Below, one piece after another: positions 11,085 to 20,159 of a stretch of 64,000 nucleotides of DNA. A model generated the notes under the pieces. The model saw only the letters and a list, made by a program, of their open reading frames with translations. It had not been told where the DNA came from and did no database searches. The DNA is from Antrihabitans stalactiti. Lineage in GTDB: Bacteria > Actinomycetota > Actinomycetes > Mycobacteriales > Mycobacteriaceae. The DNA lies in assembly GCF_012932915.1 (NCBI RefSeq), contig NZ_VCQU01000001.1, positions 1,054,001 to 1,118,000 on the forward strand, in the 5' to 3' direction. The position numbers and the translations under genes are program-made. Positions within the stretch are counted from its first letter, which is position 1. The number at the start of each line of letters is the position of its first letter.

Positions 11085-11920
11085 ATGAACGGATTTCCGC
11101 CGTGCAGGAAGATCCACGTGCATGCAGCGGCGGCGATTGCGGCGAGCAAGGCCAACAGCGAGCCGATGTAGGGTCTCGTCGCCCAGCCTCGACCGCCGTC
11201 GAATGCGTACTTGCCTGGCCCGGTCAGGATGATTGCCGCGGCCGCCAACATCAGGACCGTCTCGTACTCGGGTGACGGCGTGATCGTCTTACCGTCGGCA
11301 CCAGTGGTCGTGAACTGCAAGCCGTGCTGCATGTTCTGCTTGACCAGCCAAGCATCGATGATCACAGCAAGGACCGCGCCACCGGCCAACGGCGTCGCCA
11401 ACCCGATGATCAGCAGCGAACCACCGGCTAGTTCGCCGATCGTGACCATGATCGCGGACAGTCGTGGCTGCGACCAGCCGCCTGACGCAAGTCCGCGCTC
11501 CATGCCGTCGAGGCCCGGACCGCCCCACCAGCCGGTGAGTTTCTGCAACCCGTGATAGACGAAAATCCCGCCGACGGTGAGCCGCAGAATGAGCAAGCCG
11601 AGATCGAGTGTGCCGCGATTGGTTTTCGCTTCGTCCCCGAACGTTCGTGCCGGTGCCCGCTTCGCCTTCGTCAGCGGAACTGCCGGCGGAGGCGGGGGCG
11701 TTTCCGGCTCGAACGCGTACTTCTGCGCAGGCTCTTCGAAGTCGGATCGGTATGGCGGCAGCTGCGAAGTTGCGTCGATGTCGAGGTCCTCGTCGGTCTG
11801 TGGCATCTGGGGATAAGCGATCGGCAGTCGCTCGGTCGGCCCATCGAACGGGCTGGACGCCGCACGACCGGTCGTCGTCTCATCGCTCGTACCCGACTTG
11901 TTCTGCGGCGTCTCGGTCAC
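11081..11920 (-). CDS. DoxX-family membrane protein with disordered N-terminus
   Basis: About 279 residues. The first 100 or so are polar, Pro/Thr/Glu-rich and probably disordered. The rest is a DoxX domain with four to five membrane segments and the motif LRLTVGGIFVYHGLQKLTGWWGG. DoxX proteins take part in membrane-associated redox homeostasis in mycobacteria (MRC complex with SseA and SodA); whether this one does is unknown. The GTG at 11920 follows TACCCT by 6 bases, suggesting a leaderless transcript. Gene order matches Rv3005c, beside lppZ. Confidence 0.85.
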   Translation of the reverse strand: MTETPQNKSGTSDETTTGRAASSPFDGPTERLPIAYPQMPQTDEDLDIDATSQLPPYRSDFEEPAQKYAFEPETPPPPPAVPLTKAKRAPARTFGDEAKTNRGTLDLGLLILRLTVGGIFVYHGLQKLTGWWGGPGLDGMERGLASGGWSQPRLSAIMVTIGELAGGSLLIIGLATPLAGGAVLAVIIDAWLVKQNMQHGLQFTTTGADGKTITPSPEYETVLMLAAAAIILTGPGKYAFDGGRGWATRPYIGSLLALLAAIAAAACTWIFLHGGNPFI

Positions 11921-12042
11921 GCACACAGGGTAGGGCCACCCAGTTACGAGCCGGTGAATATCGTGGCCGACGCGCCGAGTCGGCTGCACGGCGCGACCCC
12001 GTCCGAACGCCCATCGCCAGGTTTTGCGTAACGTGAGTAGCT

Positions 12043-13209
12043 ATGACGTTGGCTGTATTGCGGGTGCGACGCAAGCGCACTCGCACGCTGCGCCGAATCA
12101 CGATCGCGGTGGTTGCGCTCGCACTCGCACTTACCGGGTGCGCCCGCTTCGACGACTCCGGGTCCAGCCCATTCAGTCCGGAGCCCTCGCTTGGGCAAGA
12201 CAACCAAAATCCCAAGAAGCCAGACCCGACAACGACGACCCCGCGTAAGCGGCCGAACCTGCCCTGCATCGATCCGGACCCGCGAGTGGTCGGCACCTGC
12301 CTCGACACCACCGGCGGCATCATCGGGATGCCGGACGGTCAGTCTGCGCTCGTCGCCGAACGACGGACCGGCCGCATCATGCAGGTCACCGTCGGTCAGC
12401 AGGAAACTGGTCAGCTTCCGGTCGAGGTCGCGCGCATCGCCGTCGACGGCTCTGGCGACGGCGGCCTGCTCGATCTCGCGCTCTCCCCTAATTACCAAGA
12501 AGATCGGCTGATCTACGCCTACATCACGACCCCGAGCGACAACCGCATCGTTCGATTCGCGCTCGATGATTCGCCGAAGGACGTGTTCACCGGTATCCCG
12601 AAGGGGTCGACCGGAAATGCCGGTGCGATCGACTTTTCGGACGCCAACACGATGGTGGTCGTGACCGGCGACGCCGGGAATCCCTCCGCGGCAGCCGATC
12701 CGGCGTCGCTGGCGGGCAAGCTGTTCAGCATCACCAAACCGTCGACCGTCGCGCCGACCGCGCCACCGAAGATCTTGTTGTCGGGTATCGGGGTAGCCGG
12801 TGACGTCTGTGTCGAGTCAGCCACCACGATCTGGGTCACGGACCGGACCGCCACTGAAGATCGCCTGCAGAAGGTGACCGACGGCGTCCCCGGTGCGACA
12901 CCGGCATGGACCTGGCCGGACCGTCCTGGCGTCGCGGGCTGCGTAGCCCTGGGCACCACCGTCGCAGTCGCGATGACCAACGGCAAGGCCGTCGGCTTCC
13001 TGACCGTCGACGCCACGACCGGAGCGATAACCGCTCCCCCGACGCTGACCGTGCAAAACGAATTCGGCCAGATCGGCGGGCTTGCGGCCGGACCGCAGGG
13101 GTTCCTCTGGGCCGCGACGGTCAACAAGACCGCAGGCGAGCCCGGTCAGTTCGACGACCGCGTGGTCCTCGTGCCGCTCCCCGCAGGTGGCGGAGGCGGA
13201 CCGGACTAG
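12043..13209 (+). CDS. lppZ: Lipoprotein LppZ-like, sugar-dehydrogenase beta-propeller
   Basis: 388 residues. A basic start and a hydrophobic stretch are followed by the lipobox ALTGC (Cys near residue 33), so the protein is expected to be lipid-anchored outside the membrane. A Pro/Thr-rich linker leads to a beta-propeller of the glucose/sorbosone dehydrogenase type ([49 protein letters not shown]). The gene position between DoxX and gatB matches Rv3006 (lppZ). The activity of LppZ is not established. The stop overlaps the gatB stop by 4 bases on the other strand. Confidence 0.86.
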   Translation: MTLAVLRVRRKRTRTLRRITIAVVALALALTGCARFDDSGSSPFSPEPSLGQDNQNPKKPDPTTTTPRKRPNLPCIDPDPRVVGTCLDTTGGIIGMPDGQSALVAERRTGRIMQVTVGQQETGQLPVEVARIAVDGSGDGGLLDLALSPNYQEDRLIYAYITTPSDNRIVRFALDDSPKDVFTGIPKGSTGNAGAIDFSDANTMVVVTGDAGNPSAAADPASLAGKLFSITKPSTVAPTAPPKILLSGIGVAGDVCVESATTIWVTDRTATEDRLQKVTDGVPGATPAWTWPDRPGVAGCVALGTTVAVAMTNGKAVGFLTVDATTGAITAPPTLTVQNEFGQIGGLAAGPQGFLWAATVNKTAGEPGQFDDRVVLVPLPAGGGGGPD

Positions 13210-14711
13210 GAGCAGGCCTCGATCACGAGCTCGCGCACGCGAGCCGGATCGGCCTGACCCTTGGTCGCCTTCATGACCGCACCGACGATGGCGCCTGCAG
13301 CCTGGACTTTGCCGCCGCGAATCTTTTCGGCGACACCGGGATTGGCTGCAATCGCTTCGTCGACGGCCGCCTTGAGCAGCCCTTCGTCCCTGACGACGCC
13401 GAGCCCGCGGGCAGCGACGATCTCGTCGGGGTCGCCTTCGCCGTCGAGGACGAAATCCACGACCTGCTTGGCGACCGTGTTGTTCAGCGTCTTCGCCGTC
13501 ACCAGCGATATGACTTTCGCCAACTGCGCAGGCGTGATCGGCAGCTCGGTGAGCTCGACGCCGCGCGTGTTCGCCTGCTGCGCAAGGTAAGACACCCACC
13601 ACGACCGCGCTGCATCGGCCGGTGCACCGGCTTCGACGGTCGCGATGACGAGGTCGACAGCTCCGGAGTTGACGAGGTCGCGCATCTCGGCGTCCGAGAT
13701 GGCCCACTCCTGCTGAATGCGGGCCCGCCGCAACCAGGGCAACTCGGGCAAGGTCGCACGCAGCGTTTCGATCCACTCCGCGTCGGGCGCAACGGGTTCG
13801 AGGTCAGGCTCTGGGAAGTAGCGGTAGTCCTCGGCGGTCTCCTTGCGGCGACCCGGGGAAGTCGTACCGTCCGCCTCCTGGAAGTGACGGGTTTCCTGAA
13901 CGACCTCGCCGCCGCTGGCCAGAACAGCCGCCTGCCTGCGCATTTCGTAACGGACCGCGATCTCGACGCTCTTGAGCGAGTTGACGTTCTTCGTCTCCGT
14001 GCGGGTGCCCAATTCCGTTGCGCCGATCGGCATCAGCGAGACGTTCGCGTCGCACCGCAGGGAACCCTGGTCCATGCGGACGTCGGAGACGCCGAGCGCC
14101 TTCAGCAGGTCGCGCAGCGCGGTGACGTATGCGCGCGCCACCTCGGGCGCCCGCTCCCCCGCGCCCGAGATGGTCTTCGTGACGATTTCGACGAGCGGAA
14201 CTCCGGCGCGGTTGTAATCCAGGAGCGAGTGGCTGGCACCGTGGATGCGTCCGGTCGCACCGCCGACGTGCAGCGACTTACCCGTGTCTTCCTCCATGTG
14301 CGCGCGCTCGATCTCGACCCGCCAGGTGCTGCCGTCGTCGAGGACGACGTCGAGGTAACCGTTGGTCGCAATGGGCTCGTCGTACTGGCTGATCTGGTAG
14401 TTCTTGGGCTGGTCCGGGTAGAAGTAGTTCTTTCGCGCGAACCGGCCCCAAGGCGTGATGTCGCAGTTCAGCGCCAATCCGATCCGGATCGCGGACTCGA
14501 CCGCCAACTGGTTCACCACGGGAAGCGAGCCCGGAAGTCCGAGGCAGACGGGGCAGACCTGGGTGTTCGGTTCGGCGCCGAACGCGGTCGGGCAACCGCA
14601 GAACATCTTCGTCACGGTCCCGAGCTCGACGTGCACTTCCATGCCGAGTACCGGCTCGAACTTTGCGAGGACGTCGGAGTAGTCGAGCAGCTCGACGGTT
14701 GCGGCGGTCAT
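13206..14711 (-). CDS. gatB: Aspartyl/glutamyl-tRNA amidotransferase subunit B
   Basis: tRNA-binding and kinase subunit of GatCAB, which converts misacylated Glu-tRNA(Gln) and Asp-tRNA(Asn) to the correct amides. 501 residues, as usual. [23 protein letters not shown] at the N-terminus and [15 protein letters not shown] carry the four zinc cysteines of the cradle domain. The C-terminal YqeY-like tail domain ([31 protein letters not shown]) is complete. The ATG at 14711 was chosen over one 30 bases upstream by family length. It is separated from gatA-gatC by about 7 kb, as in related genomes. Confidence 0.97.
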   Translation of the reverse strand: MTAATVELLDYSDVLAKFEPVLGMEVHVELGTVTKMFCGCPTAFGAEPNTQVCPVCLGLPGSLPVVNQLAVESAIRIGLALNCDITPWGRFARKNYFYPDQPKNYQISQYDEPIATNGYLDVVLDDGSTWRVEIERAHMEEDTGKSLHVGGATGRIHGASHSLLDYNRAGVPLVEIVTKTISGAGERAPEVARAYVTALRDLLKALGVSDVRMDQGSLRCDANVSLMPIGATELGTRTETKNVNSLKSVEIAVRYEMRRQAAVLASGGEVVQETRHFQEADGTTSPGRRKETAEDYRYFPEPDLEPVAPDAEWIETLRATLPELPWLRRARIQQEWAISDAEMRDLVNSGAVDLVIATVEAGAPADAARSWWVSYLAQQANTRGVELTELPITPAQLAKVISLVTAKTLNNTVAKQVVDFVLDGEGDPDEIVAARGLGVVRDEGLLKAAVDEAIAANPGVAEKIRGGKVQAAGAIVGAVMKATKGQADPARVRELVIEACS

Positions 14712-14724
14712 GTGGCCATTATCC

Positions 14725-14768
14725 CTGTGCGCGAGTCTCACCCTCGAAGGGGTGAAACTCGCGCACGG
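14725..14768. repeat. Family B palindrome, copy B2
   Basis: A 44-base imperfect palindrome with outer arms TGTGCGCGAGT and ACTCGCGCAC and a centre of CACCC facing GGGTG. It lies between gatB and the TIGR03086-family gene, two genes in the same orientation, so it does not mark a convergent junction. Confidence 0.87.
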
Positions 14769-14774
14769 TTCGGG

Positions 14775-15350
14775 TCAGGGCTTGCGGCCCAAGTAACGCA
14801 GCAGCTCTGCCTCGGCACCGCCGTTGTCACCTTCGACGATCGCGGCGAAGACGCCGTAGTTGCGCAACGGTTCGACGATCGCGTGGGCGACAACCAGCAG
14901 CTGGGCGGCCAGTTCGTCGCCCAGCGGCGACGGCTGCCCCGTCCCGATCGCGATGTCCCACGCATGGACGGCCGCATCCATTGCGCACGCTCCCGAGGCG
15001 ATCGAGATCGGCAGCTCGCCGTGCGGCAACGGCGTCGGGGCAGATTCGCGGTCGTCGGCGACGGCAGCCCACGCCTTCGCGGTCTCTTCGATGGCCGCTC
15101 CGACCAAGGCAACCGGGTCGCCCGCGATGGTTCCCGACGGCGAGAAGGGGTCGAAGTCCGGACCGGAACCCACACCGAGCGCCGACGCGTAGGCCAGCTG
15201 GTCGCCTGCGGCGTGCTGGACGACCTGCGTGACGGTCCACTCCGAGCACGGCGTCGGGAGGTTCCACTGGTCGGCCTGCACTGCAGCGACTGTCGTCTCA
15301 AGTGCGCGGTGCGAAGCGGCAAGAACGTCGCGCCAGGTGTTGTTCGTCAT
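14775..15350 (-). CDS. TIGR03086-family (DinB/maleylpyruvate isomerase-like) protein
   Basis: 191 residues with the four-helix layout of the DinB/MDMPI superfamily. The segment WNLPTPCSEWTVTQVVQHAAGDQLAY is the characteristic TIGR03086 N-terminal motif, whose histidines help bind a metal; GACAMDAAVHAWDIAIGTGQ carries a further conserved His. Members probably act in thiol- or metal-dependent chemistry, but most have no assigned substrate. The ATG at 15350 has GAAAGG upstream. It is divergent from a WYL regulator, with a palindrome between them, so regulation by that protein is likely. Confidence 0.82.
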   Translation of the reverse strand: MTNNTWRDVLAASHRALETTVAAVQADQWNLPTPCSEWTVTQVVQHAAGDQLAYASALGVGSGPDFDPFSPSGTIAGDPVALVGAAIEETAKAWAAVADDRESAPTPLPHGELPISIASGACAMDAAVHAWDIAIGTGQPSPLGDELAAQLLVVAHAIVEPLRNYGVFAAIVEGDNGGAEAELLRYLGRKP

Positions 15351-15387
15351 GAGAAGGCCTTTCGGTCGTCGTTTTCGTTATATCTGA

Positions 15388-15408
15388 AGCCTATTTGTCT
15401 ATTAGGCT
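15388..15408. promoter_or_regulatory. Candidate operator between TIGR03086 gene and WYL regulator
   Basis: AGCCTA (15388-15393) and TAGGCT (15403-15408) are inverted with a 9-base spacing, centred in the 94-base divergent intergenic region. Position and symmetry suit a binding site for the adjacent dimeric HTH-WYL protein. Confidence 0.5.
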
Positions 15409-15444
15409 AGATTCGTTCCTAATACCAACGGAGACCGAAAAAAG

Positions 15445-16425
15445 ATGGCAGAAACAGCAACTCGGGTCCTTCGACTGCTGTCGCTGCTGCAGGACCGCAA
15501 CGTGCGCACAGGCACCGAACTCGCCGACCGTCTCGGCATCAGCGGTCGCACACTGCGCAACGACATCCAGCGGTTGCGCGAACTCGGCTACCCCATCGAT
15601 GCCACGCGTGGCTCGGTCGGCGGCTATCGACTCGGTCACGGCTCCACCATGCCGCCGCTGCTGCTCGACGACGACGAAGCGGTCGCCGTCGCTGTCGCGA
15701 TCGGTCTCGCCGAGGACGGATCGACGGGGATCGCCGACATCACCGAAAGTTCGGCACGCGCGTTGGCGAAGTTGGAGCAGATTCTGCCGAAGCGGCTGCA
15801 GCGCAAGGTCACTGCGTTGCGGCGAGCGACCGACATCGGTCCGGCCACGACCGGCTCGCGCGAGCCTGACGCGCCCGTATCCGCAAACATTCTCGCCACG
15901 ATCGCCGGCGCGATTCGCGACAACACGACCGTACGAATCTCGGAGCTGGACGAGGTCGAGCCCTATCGCCTGGTCAATTGGCAGCGACGTTGGTATCTCG
16001 TCGCCTACGACCTCGGGACACATCGCTGGCGAGCGCTTCCCGTCGCCCTGATCGAGCGGGCCGGCATCGGCACTCGACGCTTCCGCCCGCGCAGCCTCCC
16101 CAACGAAGACCTCGTGGCATTCGTCCTGCGCGAGATTGCGTCGACGGCGTGGAAAGTGCACGCAAGGGTCACGGTCCTCGCGCCTGCCGACACGGTCATC
16201 GCCCGGATCAACCCGGCGGTCGGCGTCGTGGAGGCCGTCGACGCGAACACCTGCATCCTCGTAACCGGTGCTGACGCAATGGAAACCATCGCGATCTACC
16301 TCAGCATGCTGATGATGGACTTCCGCGTCGACGATCCCCCGGAGTTGGTCGAGCACATTCGCACTCTTGGCAGGCGATACACCGCAGCCGTCGACTGTGA
16401 GCGAATTTCACCCCTGGAGGGGTGA
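15445..16425 (+). CDS. HTH-WYL transcriptional regulator
   Basis: 326 residues. The N-terminal winged helix (residues about 1-60, LLSLLQDRNVRTGTELADRLGISGRTLRNDIQRL) precedes a linker and a WYL domain containing the eponymous RRWYLVAYD near residue 185, then a C-terminal WCX-like extension. WYL domains sense ligands, often nucleic acids or nucleotides. The last nine residues, CERISPLEG, and the TGA stop are encoded by palindrome B3, so the original C-terminus may have been replaced. It probably controls the divergent TIGR03086 gene and itself. Confidence 0.9.
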   Translation: MAETATRVLRLLSLLQDRNVRTGTELADRLGISGRTLRNDIQRLRELGYPIDATRGSVGGYRLGHGSTMPPLLLDDDEAVAVAVAIGLAEDGSTGIADITESSARALAKLEQILPKRLQRKVTALRRATDIGPATTGSREPDAPVSANILATIAGAIRDNTTVRISELDEVEPYRLVNWQRRWYLVAYDLGTHRWRALPVALIERAGIGTRRFRPRSLPNEDLVAFVLREIASTAWKVHARVTVLAPADTVIARINPAVGVVEAVDANTCILVTGADAMETIAIYLSMLMMDFRVDDPPELVEHIRTLGRRYTAAVDCERISPLEG

Positions 16426-16438
16426 GACGCGCGCACGG
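16395..16438. repeat. Family B palindrome, copy B3 (overlaps WYL gene end)
   Basis: A 44-base copy starting CTGTGAGCGAATTTCACCCC, with a TGGA centre and a right arm beginning GGGGTGAGACGCGCGCAC. Its first 31 bases are translated as the end of the WYL regulator, and the TGA at 16423-16425 is part of the right arm. The convergent pfkA gene ends 8 bases beyond. Confidence 0.88.
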
Positions 16439-16445
16439 GGTGGGG

Positions 16446-17477
16446 TTAACCGAAGAAAGCTGCTGCTTCTTGATAGCGATAGGCGGGAACGGTTTTCAAC
16501 TGCTTGACGGCGTCGGCGAGCGGGACCAACTCGATGCGCGTGCCGTGCAGCGCGACCATATTGCCGAATTCGCCTCGATGGGCGGCCTCCGCAGCGTGCA
16601 GACCGAATCGGGTGGCGAGGACGCGGTCGTACGGCGTGGGTGTTCCGCCGCGCTGAACGTGGCCGAGCACCGTGGTCCGGACCTCTTTGCCGAGTCGGCG
16701 CTCGATTTCGTTTCCGAGTTGTTGCGCGACGCCGGTGAACCGCTTGTGGCCGAACTCGTCGATTCCGCCCTCGCGCAACGTCATCGACTTCGGGTCGGGC
16801 TCTGCGCCTTCTGCGACAACGCAAATGAAGTGCGAATCGCCGCGCTGAAAGCGTTTCTTCACCGTCGCACAGACTTCCGCGACGTCGAACGGCTCCTCGG
16901 GCACCAGGATCAGGTGCGCGCCGGACGCCAACCCGGCATTCAACGCGATCCAGCCGGCATGCCGGCCCATCACCTCGACGAGCATCACGCGCTGATGTGA
17001 CTCGGCGGTGGTGTGCAGCCGGTCGATGGCGTCGGTCGCGATGCTGAGCGCCGTGTCGTGACCGAACGTGACGTCGGTGCAGTCGATGTCGTTGTCGATC
17101 GTCTTCGGCACCCCGACGACGGGCACGCCTTCCTCCGACAGCCAGTGCGCGGCGGTCAGCGTTCCCTCACCGCCGATCGGGATGAGCACGTCGATGCCGT
17201 TGTCGTCCAACGTCTGCTTTATCTGCTCGATGCCGGCTTTGAGCTTGTCCGGGTTGGTCCGGGCGGTGCCGAGGATCGTCCCGCCCTTGGTGAGGAGCCG
17301 GTCGGTGCGATCGTCGTTCTGGATGATGATCTTTCGGTCTTCGAGCAGACCACGCCACCCGTCCCGAAATCCGACGATGGTGTCGCCGTAGCGCCCGTTC
17401 GCTGTGCGCACGACCGCTCGGATCACCGCATTCAGACCTGGACAGTCGCCGCCACCCGTGAGTGTTCCGATTCGCAA
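16446..17477 (-). CDS. pfkA: 6-phosphofructokinase
   Basis: Phosphorylates fructose 6-phosphate to the 1,6-bisphosphate. The 343 residues equal the M. tuberculosis PfkA length. The N-terminus [21 protein letters not shown] holds the nucleotide-binding GGGDCPG. GGEGT has Gly where pyrophosphate enzymes have Asp, favouring ATP. PKTIDND has the Lys typical of the PPi-like and actinobacterial group; its Asp residues are catalytic. The start is TTG at 17477, which gives the exact family N-terminus. An ATG at 17528 would add 17 residues ([10 protein letters not shown]...) and cannot be excluded. Confidence 0.95.
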   Translation of the reverse strand: MRIGTLTGGGDCPGLNAVIRAVVRTANGRYGDTIVGFRDGWRGLLEDRKIIIQNDDRTDRLLTKGGTILGTARTNPDKLKAGIEQIKQTLDDNGIDVLIPIGGEGTLTAAHWLSEEGVPVVGVPKTIDNDIDCTDVTFGHDTALSIATDAIDRLHTTAESHQRVMLVEVMGRHAGWIALNAGLASGAHLILVPEEPFDVAEVCATVKKRFQRGDSHFICVVAEGAEPDPKSMTLREGGIDEFGHKRFTGVAQQLGNEIERRLGKEVRTTVLGHVQRGGTPTPYDRVLATRFGLHAAEAAHRGEFGNMVALHGTRIELVPLADAVKQLKTVPAYRYQEAAAFFG

Positions 17478-17549
17478 TTGCCGACCCCATCGTGGAAGAA
17501 AGGTTCTGCTCGTCCCCTTATCTTGCATCCTCGCGGGGGCGTCCGCTCA

Positions 17550-18212
17550 CTACCCGGGGGTAACCAGGCCGCTCTCGTACGCAAGCACGACCGCCTGCGC
17601 TCGATCTCGCAGGCTCAGTTTCGACAACACCTTGCCGACGTGGGTTTTCACGGTTTGCTCCGCGACGAACAGCGCAGTGGCGATCTCGGTGTTCGACAGG
17701 CCTTTTGCGATCAACTCGAGCACTTCACGTTCACGCGGTGTGAGCGACTGCAACGCTGTCGACTTGATCCGTGGCACTGCGCGGCGTTTGGTGACGTCGG
17801 CGATCAGCCTGCGCGTGACGGTCGGCGCCAGCAACGCCTCGCCGTCTGCCACCACCCGGACCGCCCGGACCAACTCTTCGGCGGGGGCGTCTTTGAGCAT
17901 GAATCCGCTGGCGCCGATGCTGAGCGCTTCGTACACGTAGTCGTCGATATCGAACGTCGTGAGCATCAGCACCCGGACAGGCGGATCGAAGCCCGCGGAC
18001 AAGATGACCCGTGCTGCCTCGAGTCCGTTCATCTCCGGCATCCGGACGTCCATGAGTACGACGTCGGGACGGAGTCGCCTGCATTCGGCGACGGCGACTT
18101 TGCCGTCCGCGGCATCTCCGACGACGCTGATGTCCGGTTGCGCGGCCAGGAGTGCCCCGAAACCCTGGCGCACCATCGCCTGGTCGTCGGCGATCAAAAC
18201 CGTTATGGCCAC
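17550..18212 (-). CDS. NarL/LuxR-family response regulator
   Basis: 220 residues. The N-terminal receiver domain has the acidic pair in IADDQAMVR, the phosphoacceptor Asp in VVLMDVRMPEMNG (about residue 54) and the conserved Lys in FMLKDAPAEE. The C-terminal LuxR-type helix-turn-helix is LTPREREVLELIAKGLSNTEIATALFVAEQTVKTHVGKVL. It lies 9 bases after the histidine kinase gene, so the two form one operon and a cognate pair. The target genes are unknown; the phospholipase operon next door is a candidate only by proximity. Confidence 0.95.
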   Translation of the reverse strand: MAITVLIADDQAMVRQGFGALLAAQPDISVVGDAADGKVAVAECRRLRPDVVLMDVRMPEMNGLEAARVILSAGFDPPVRVLMLTTFDIDDYVYEALSIGASGFMLKDAPAEELVRAVRVVADGEALLAPTVTRRLIADVTKRRAVPRIKSTALQSLTPREREVLELIAKGLSNTEIATALFVAEQTVKTHVGKVLSKLSLRDRAQAVVLAYESGLVTPG

Positions 18213-18221
18213 CCCGTCACC

Positions 18222-19406
18222 CTATGCCGAGTGGTGCGCGAACCCCGCGACCACTCCGACGGGCAACTGTGCCATCACCTCGAACCCACCCTCTGCCCTC
18301 GGCGTGGCCGTGAGAAGTCCGCCGACGGCCAGTGCGCGGTCGCGCATTCCGCCGATTCCGCTGCCGCCGGTCGCATCGTGGGAAACCTGCTGCGGCGCAG
18401 TGGCCGCCTCGTTGACGACGCTCAAAGACACCAGGGCCAAACCGTATTCGATCGTCACTCGGACCGGTGCGCCCGGCGCATGGCGCGATGCGTTCGACAA
18501 CGACTCCTGCAAGATGCGGTACACCGCGAGACCGGTCGTCTCCGAGATCGCGCTGCGATCGCCATTGATGTTCCAGGACAATGGAACTCCAGCCCGCAGA
18601 CTGCCTTCCAGCAGTTCTTCGACCTGAGCGGTGCCAGGCTGAGGCGCATGCTCCGGCCCCACGCCGTCGCTGCGCAGCACGCCGAGGATGCCCCTGATCT
18701 CGTTCAGCGCCTCACGCGCGGTCGCGCCGATCGATTCGAATTCGGCTCTAGCAGAAGGCGATACATCAGGTACGCGGTAGGCGGCAGTCTGCGCTTGGAC
18801 GACGACCAGCGACATGTGGTGTGCGACGACGTCGTGCAGATCGCGGGCGATGCGCGCTTTTTCTTCCAACACGGTCCGGCGGGCGCGCTCGAGCTCGCTG
18901 ACTTCCTCCTGTTCGGCGAGCTGGCGACGAGACAGGACGAGCCATCGCACCAGCAGCGCGACAACGACCGTGGCAGTGAGTAACACGGTCCAGCCCGCTC
19001 GTGCACCAGGACCCATGTTCGCGACGAACAGCAGGACAGTCGAAACCCATGCGACACCGACGATGGGCAATGCGGTCCGCAAGCTGACCGCGAACAGCAA
19101 CGGCAACAGAACGAGAATGTGGACGACTTGCCATGGGATCTCGTTGCCCGGCGTCGACGCGAACGCAATCGGGATCACCAACGCCGAGATAGCTGAAATT
19201 GCCCACCCCAGTGCTGGATTCGCCCTGATCAGAATGAACGGTCCAGCTGCGAGCGCCGCCACGACCGGTTGAATCGGCGCCGACACCGAGTGCGTGACGT
19301 GCAAGGTGGGCCAGGCGATCGCGAAGAAGATCCCGGTGACCAGAACGATCAGCCAGTCCAGCCCTCGGCTCCAATTCACACGCCGCACGCGGCCAATTGT
19401 CAACAT
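18222..19406 (-). CDS. Sensor histidine kinase (HisKA_3 type)
   Basis: 394 residues. The first 160 or so form five to six membrane segments with little extracytoplasmic sequence, suggesting sensing at the membrane. The phosphoacceptor His lies in the dimerisation helix EEKARIARDLHDVVAHHMSLVVVQAQTA (about residue 207). The HATPase_c domain follows, with the N-box ILQESLSNASRHAP and the G-box GGSGIGGMRDRALAVGG. The partner is the response regulator downstream. The ATG at 19406 follows TAGTGT by 6 bases and lacks a ribosome-binding site, so a leaderless transcript is likely. Confidence 0.93.
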   Translation of the reverse strand: MLTIGRVRRVNWSRGLDWLIVLVTGIFFAIAWPTLHVTHSVSAPIQPVVAALAAGPFILIRANPALGWAISAISALVIPIAFASTPGNEIPWQVVHILVLLPLLFAVSLRTALPIVGVAWVSTVLLFVANMGPGARAGWTVLLTATVVVALLVRWLVLSRRQLAEQEEVSELERARRTVLEEKARIARDLHDVVAHHMSLVVVQAQTAAYRVPDVSPSARAEFESIGATAREALNEIRGILGVLRSDGVGPEHAPQPGTAQVEELLEGSLRAGVPLSWNINGDRSAISETTGLAVYRILQESLSNASRHAPGAPVRVTIEYGLALVSLSVVNEAATAPQQVSHDATGGSGIGGMRDRALAVGGLLTATPRAEGGFEVMAQLPVGVVAGFAHHSA

Positions 19407-19517
19407 GACACGACACTATGAACCCAGACGCGCGGTGTCGTCATACCTGGGAGTGAAATGCGCGCGGCACCGCAGAGTGATGTGAGCGCGTGCGCCGCAT
19501 TTCTAACGTCGTCGGCT

Positions 19518-20159
19518 ATGCGAAGAACTGTGTGGACGAATCGTGCGGTCGCGGCAGCGGCCATTCTGACCGTCGCGTCTGCCGCGCTCGCGCCTGCAGC
19601 GAGTGCAGCAGGGACCGGGCCGGAAAGTGCGCAGGCGCGGAACATGATCGCGGCGTTGACGACGGACGCGGCACCTGTGATCCCAGCTGATTTCGAGTCC
19701 GTGATCGGGTATCGGCCAACCGTGGTCGACGGCTTCCTCGCCAACCCCGACGGCGACTGCTCCTCCCCCGTCACCCTGCCTGCCGAGTTCGATTCGGCCT
19801 GCAAAGCACACGATTTGGGCTACGACGTGCTGCGATACGCCGACCGTGCAGGCGAGCCGCTCGGTCCGTGGGCACGGCAGGCGATCGACGCGCAACTGGG
19901 CACCCGGATGCACGACGCGTGTGGCTCGCGATCCGACTCCGTCGCGCGCGCCGGGTGCTCGACGATGGCCGACATCGCAATCGGCTTCGTCGATGCCAAC
20001 TCGTGGCGGCAGGGGTACGTCACGCCCGGACCCGAGCCGGTCGGAATCTATTGTGCAGCGGCGTTGTTCGTGGGCATCCTGCTGATCGGTGTCGGCATGC
20101 TGCATTGGCGGCCGCGCACATTCGCTCTGGGACAACTACTTCGAGAAGCAGTGGCATGA
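19518..20159 (+). CDS. Phospholipase A2-like protein, exported, with C-terminal membrane anchor
   Basis: 213 residues. A signal peptide (MRRTVWTNRAVAAAAILTV, cleavage likely after ASA near residue 30) precedes a domain with the His-Asp motif CKAHDLGYD near residue 105, the catalytic signature of prokaryotic phospholipase A2. Paired cysteines before and after it fit disulfides. Unusually, a strong hydrophobic segment (GIYCAAALFVGILLIGVGML) and a short basic tail follow, so the enzyme would be membrane-anchored facing outward. The ATG at 19518 gives the best signal peptide; the frame also allows 19458. It overlaps the next gene as ATGA. Confidence 0.75.
   Translation: MRRTVWTNRAVAAAAILTVASAALAPAASAAGTGPESAQARNMIAALTTDAAPVIPADFESVIGYRPTVVDGFLANPDGDCSSPVTLPAEFDSACKAHDLGYDVLRYADRAGEPLGPWARQAIDAQLGTRMHDACGSRSDSVARAGCSTMADIAIGFVDANSWRQGYVTPGPEPVGIYCAAALFVGILLIGVGMLHWRPRTFALGQLLREAVA

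Noticed and set aside
12906-15410. Very long open frame (over 800 codons) on the plus strand across gatB and the TIGR03086 gene
   Set aside because: It is antisense to clear gatB coding sequence, has no recognisable domain and is Arg/Asp-rich, as high-GC shadow frames are.
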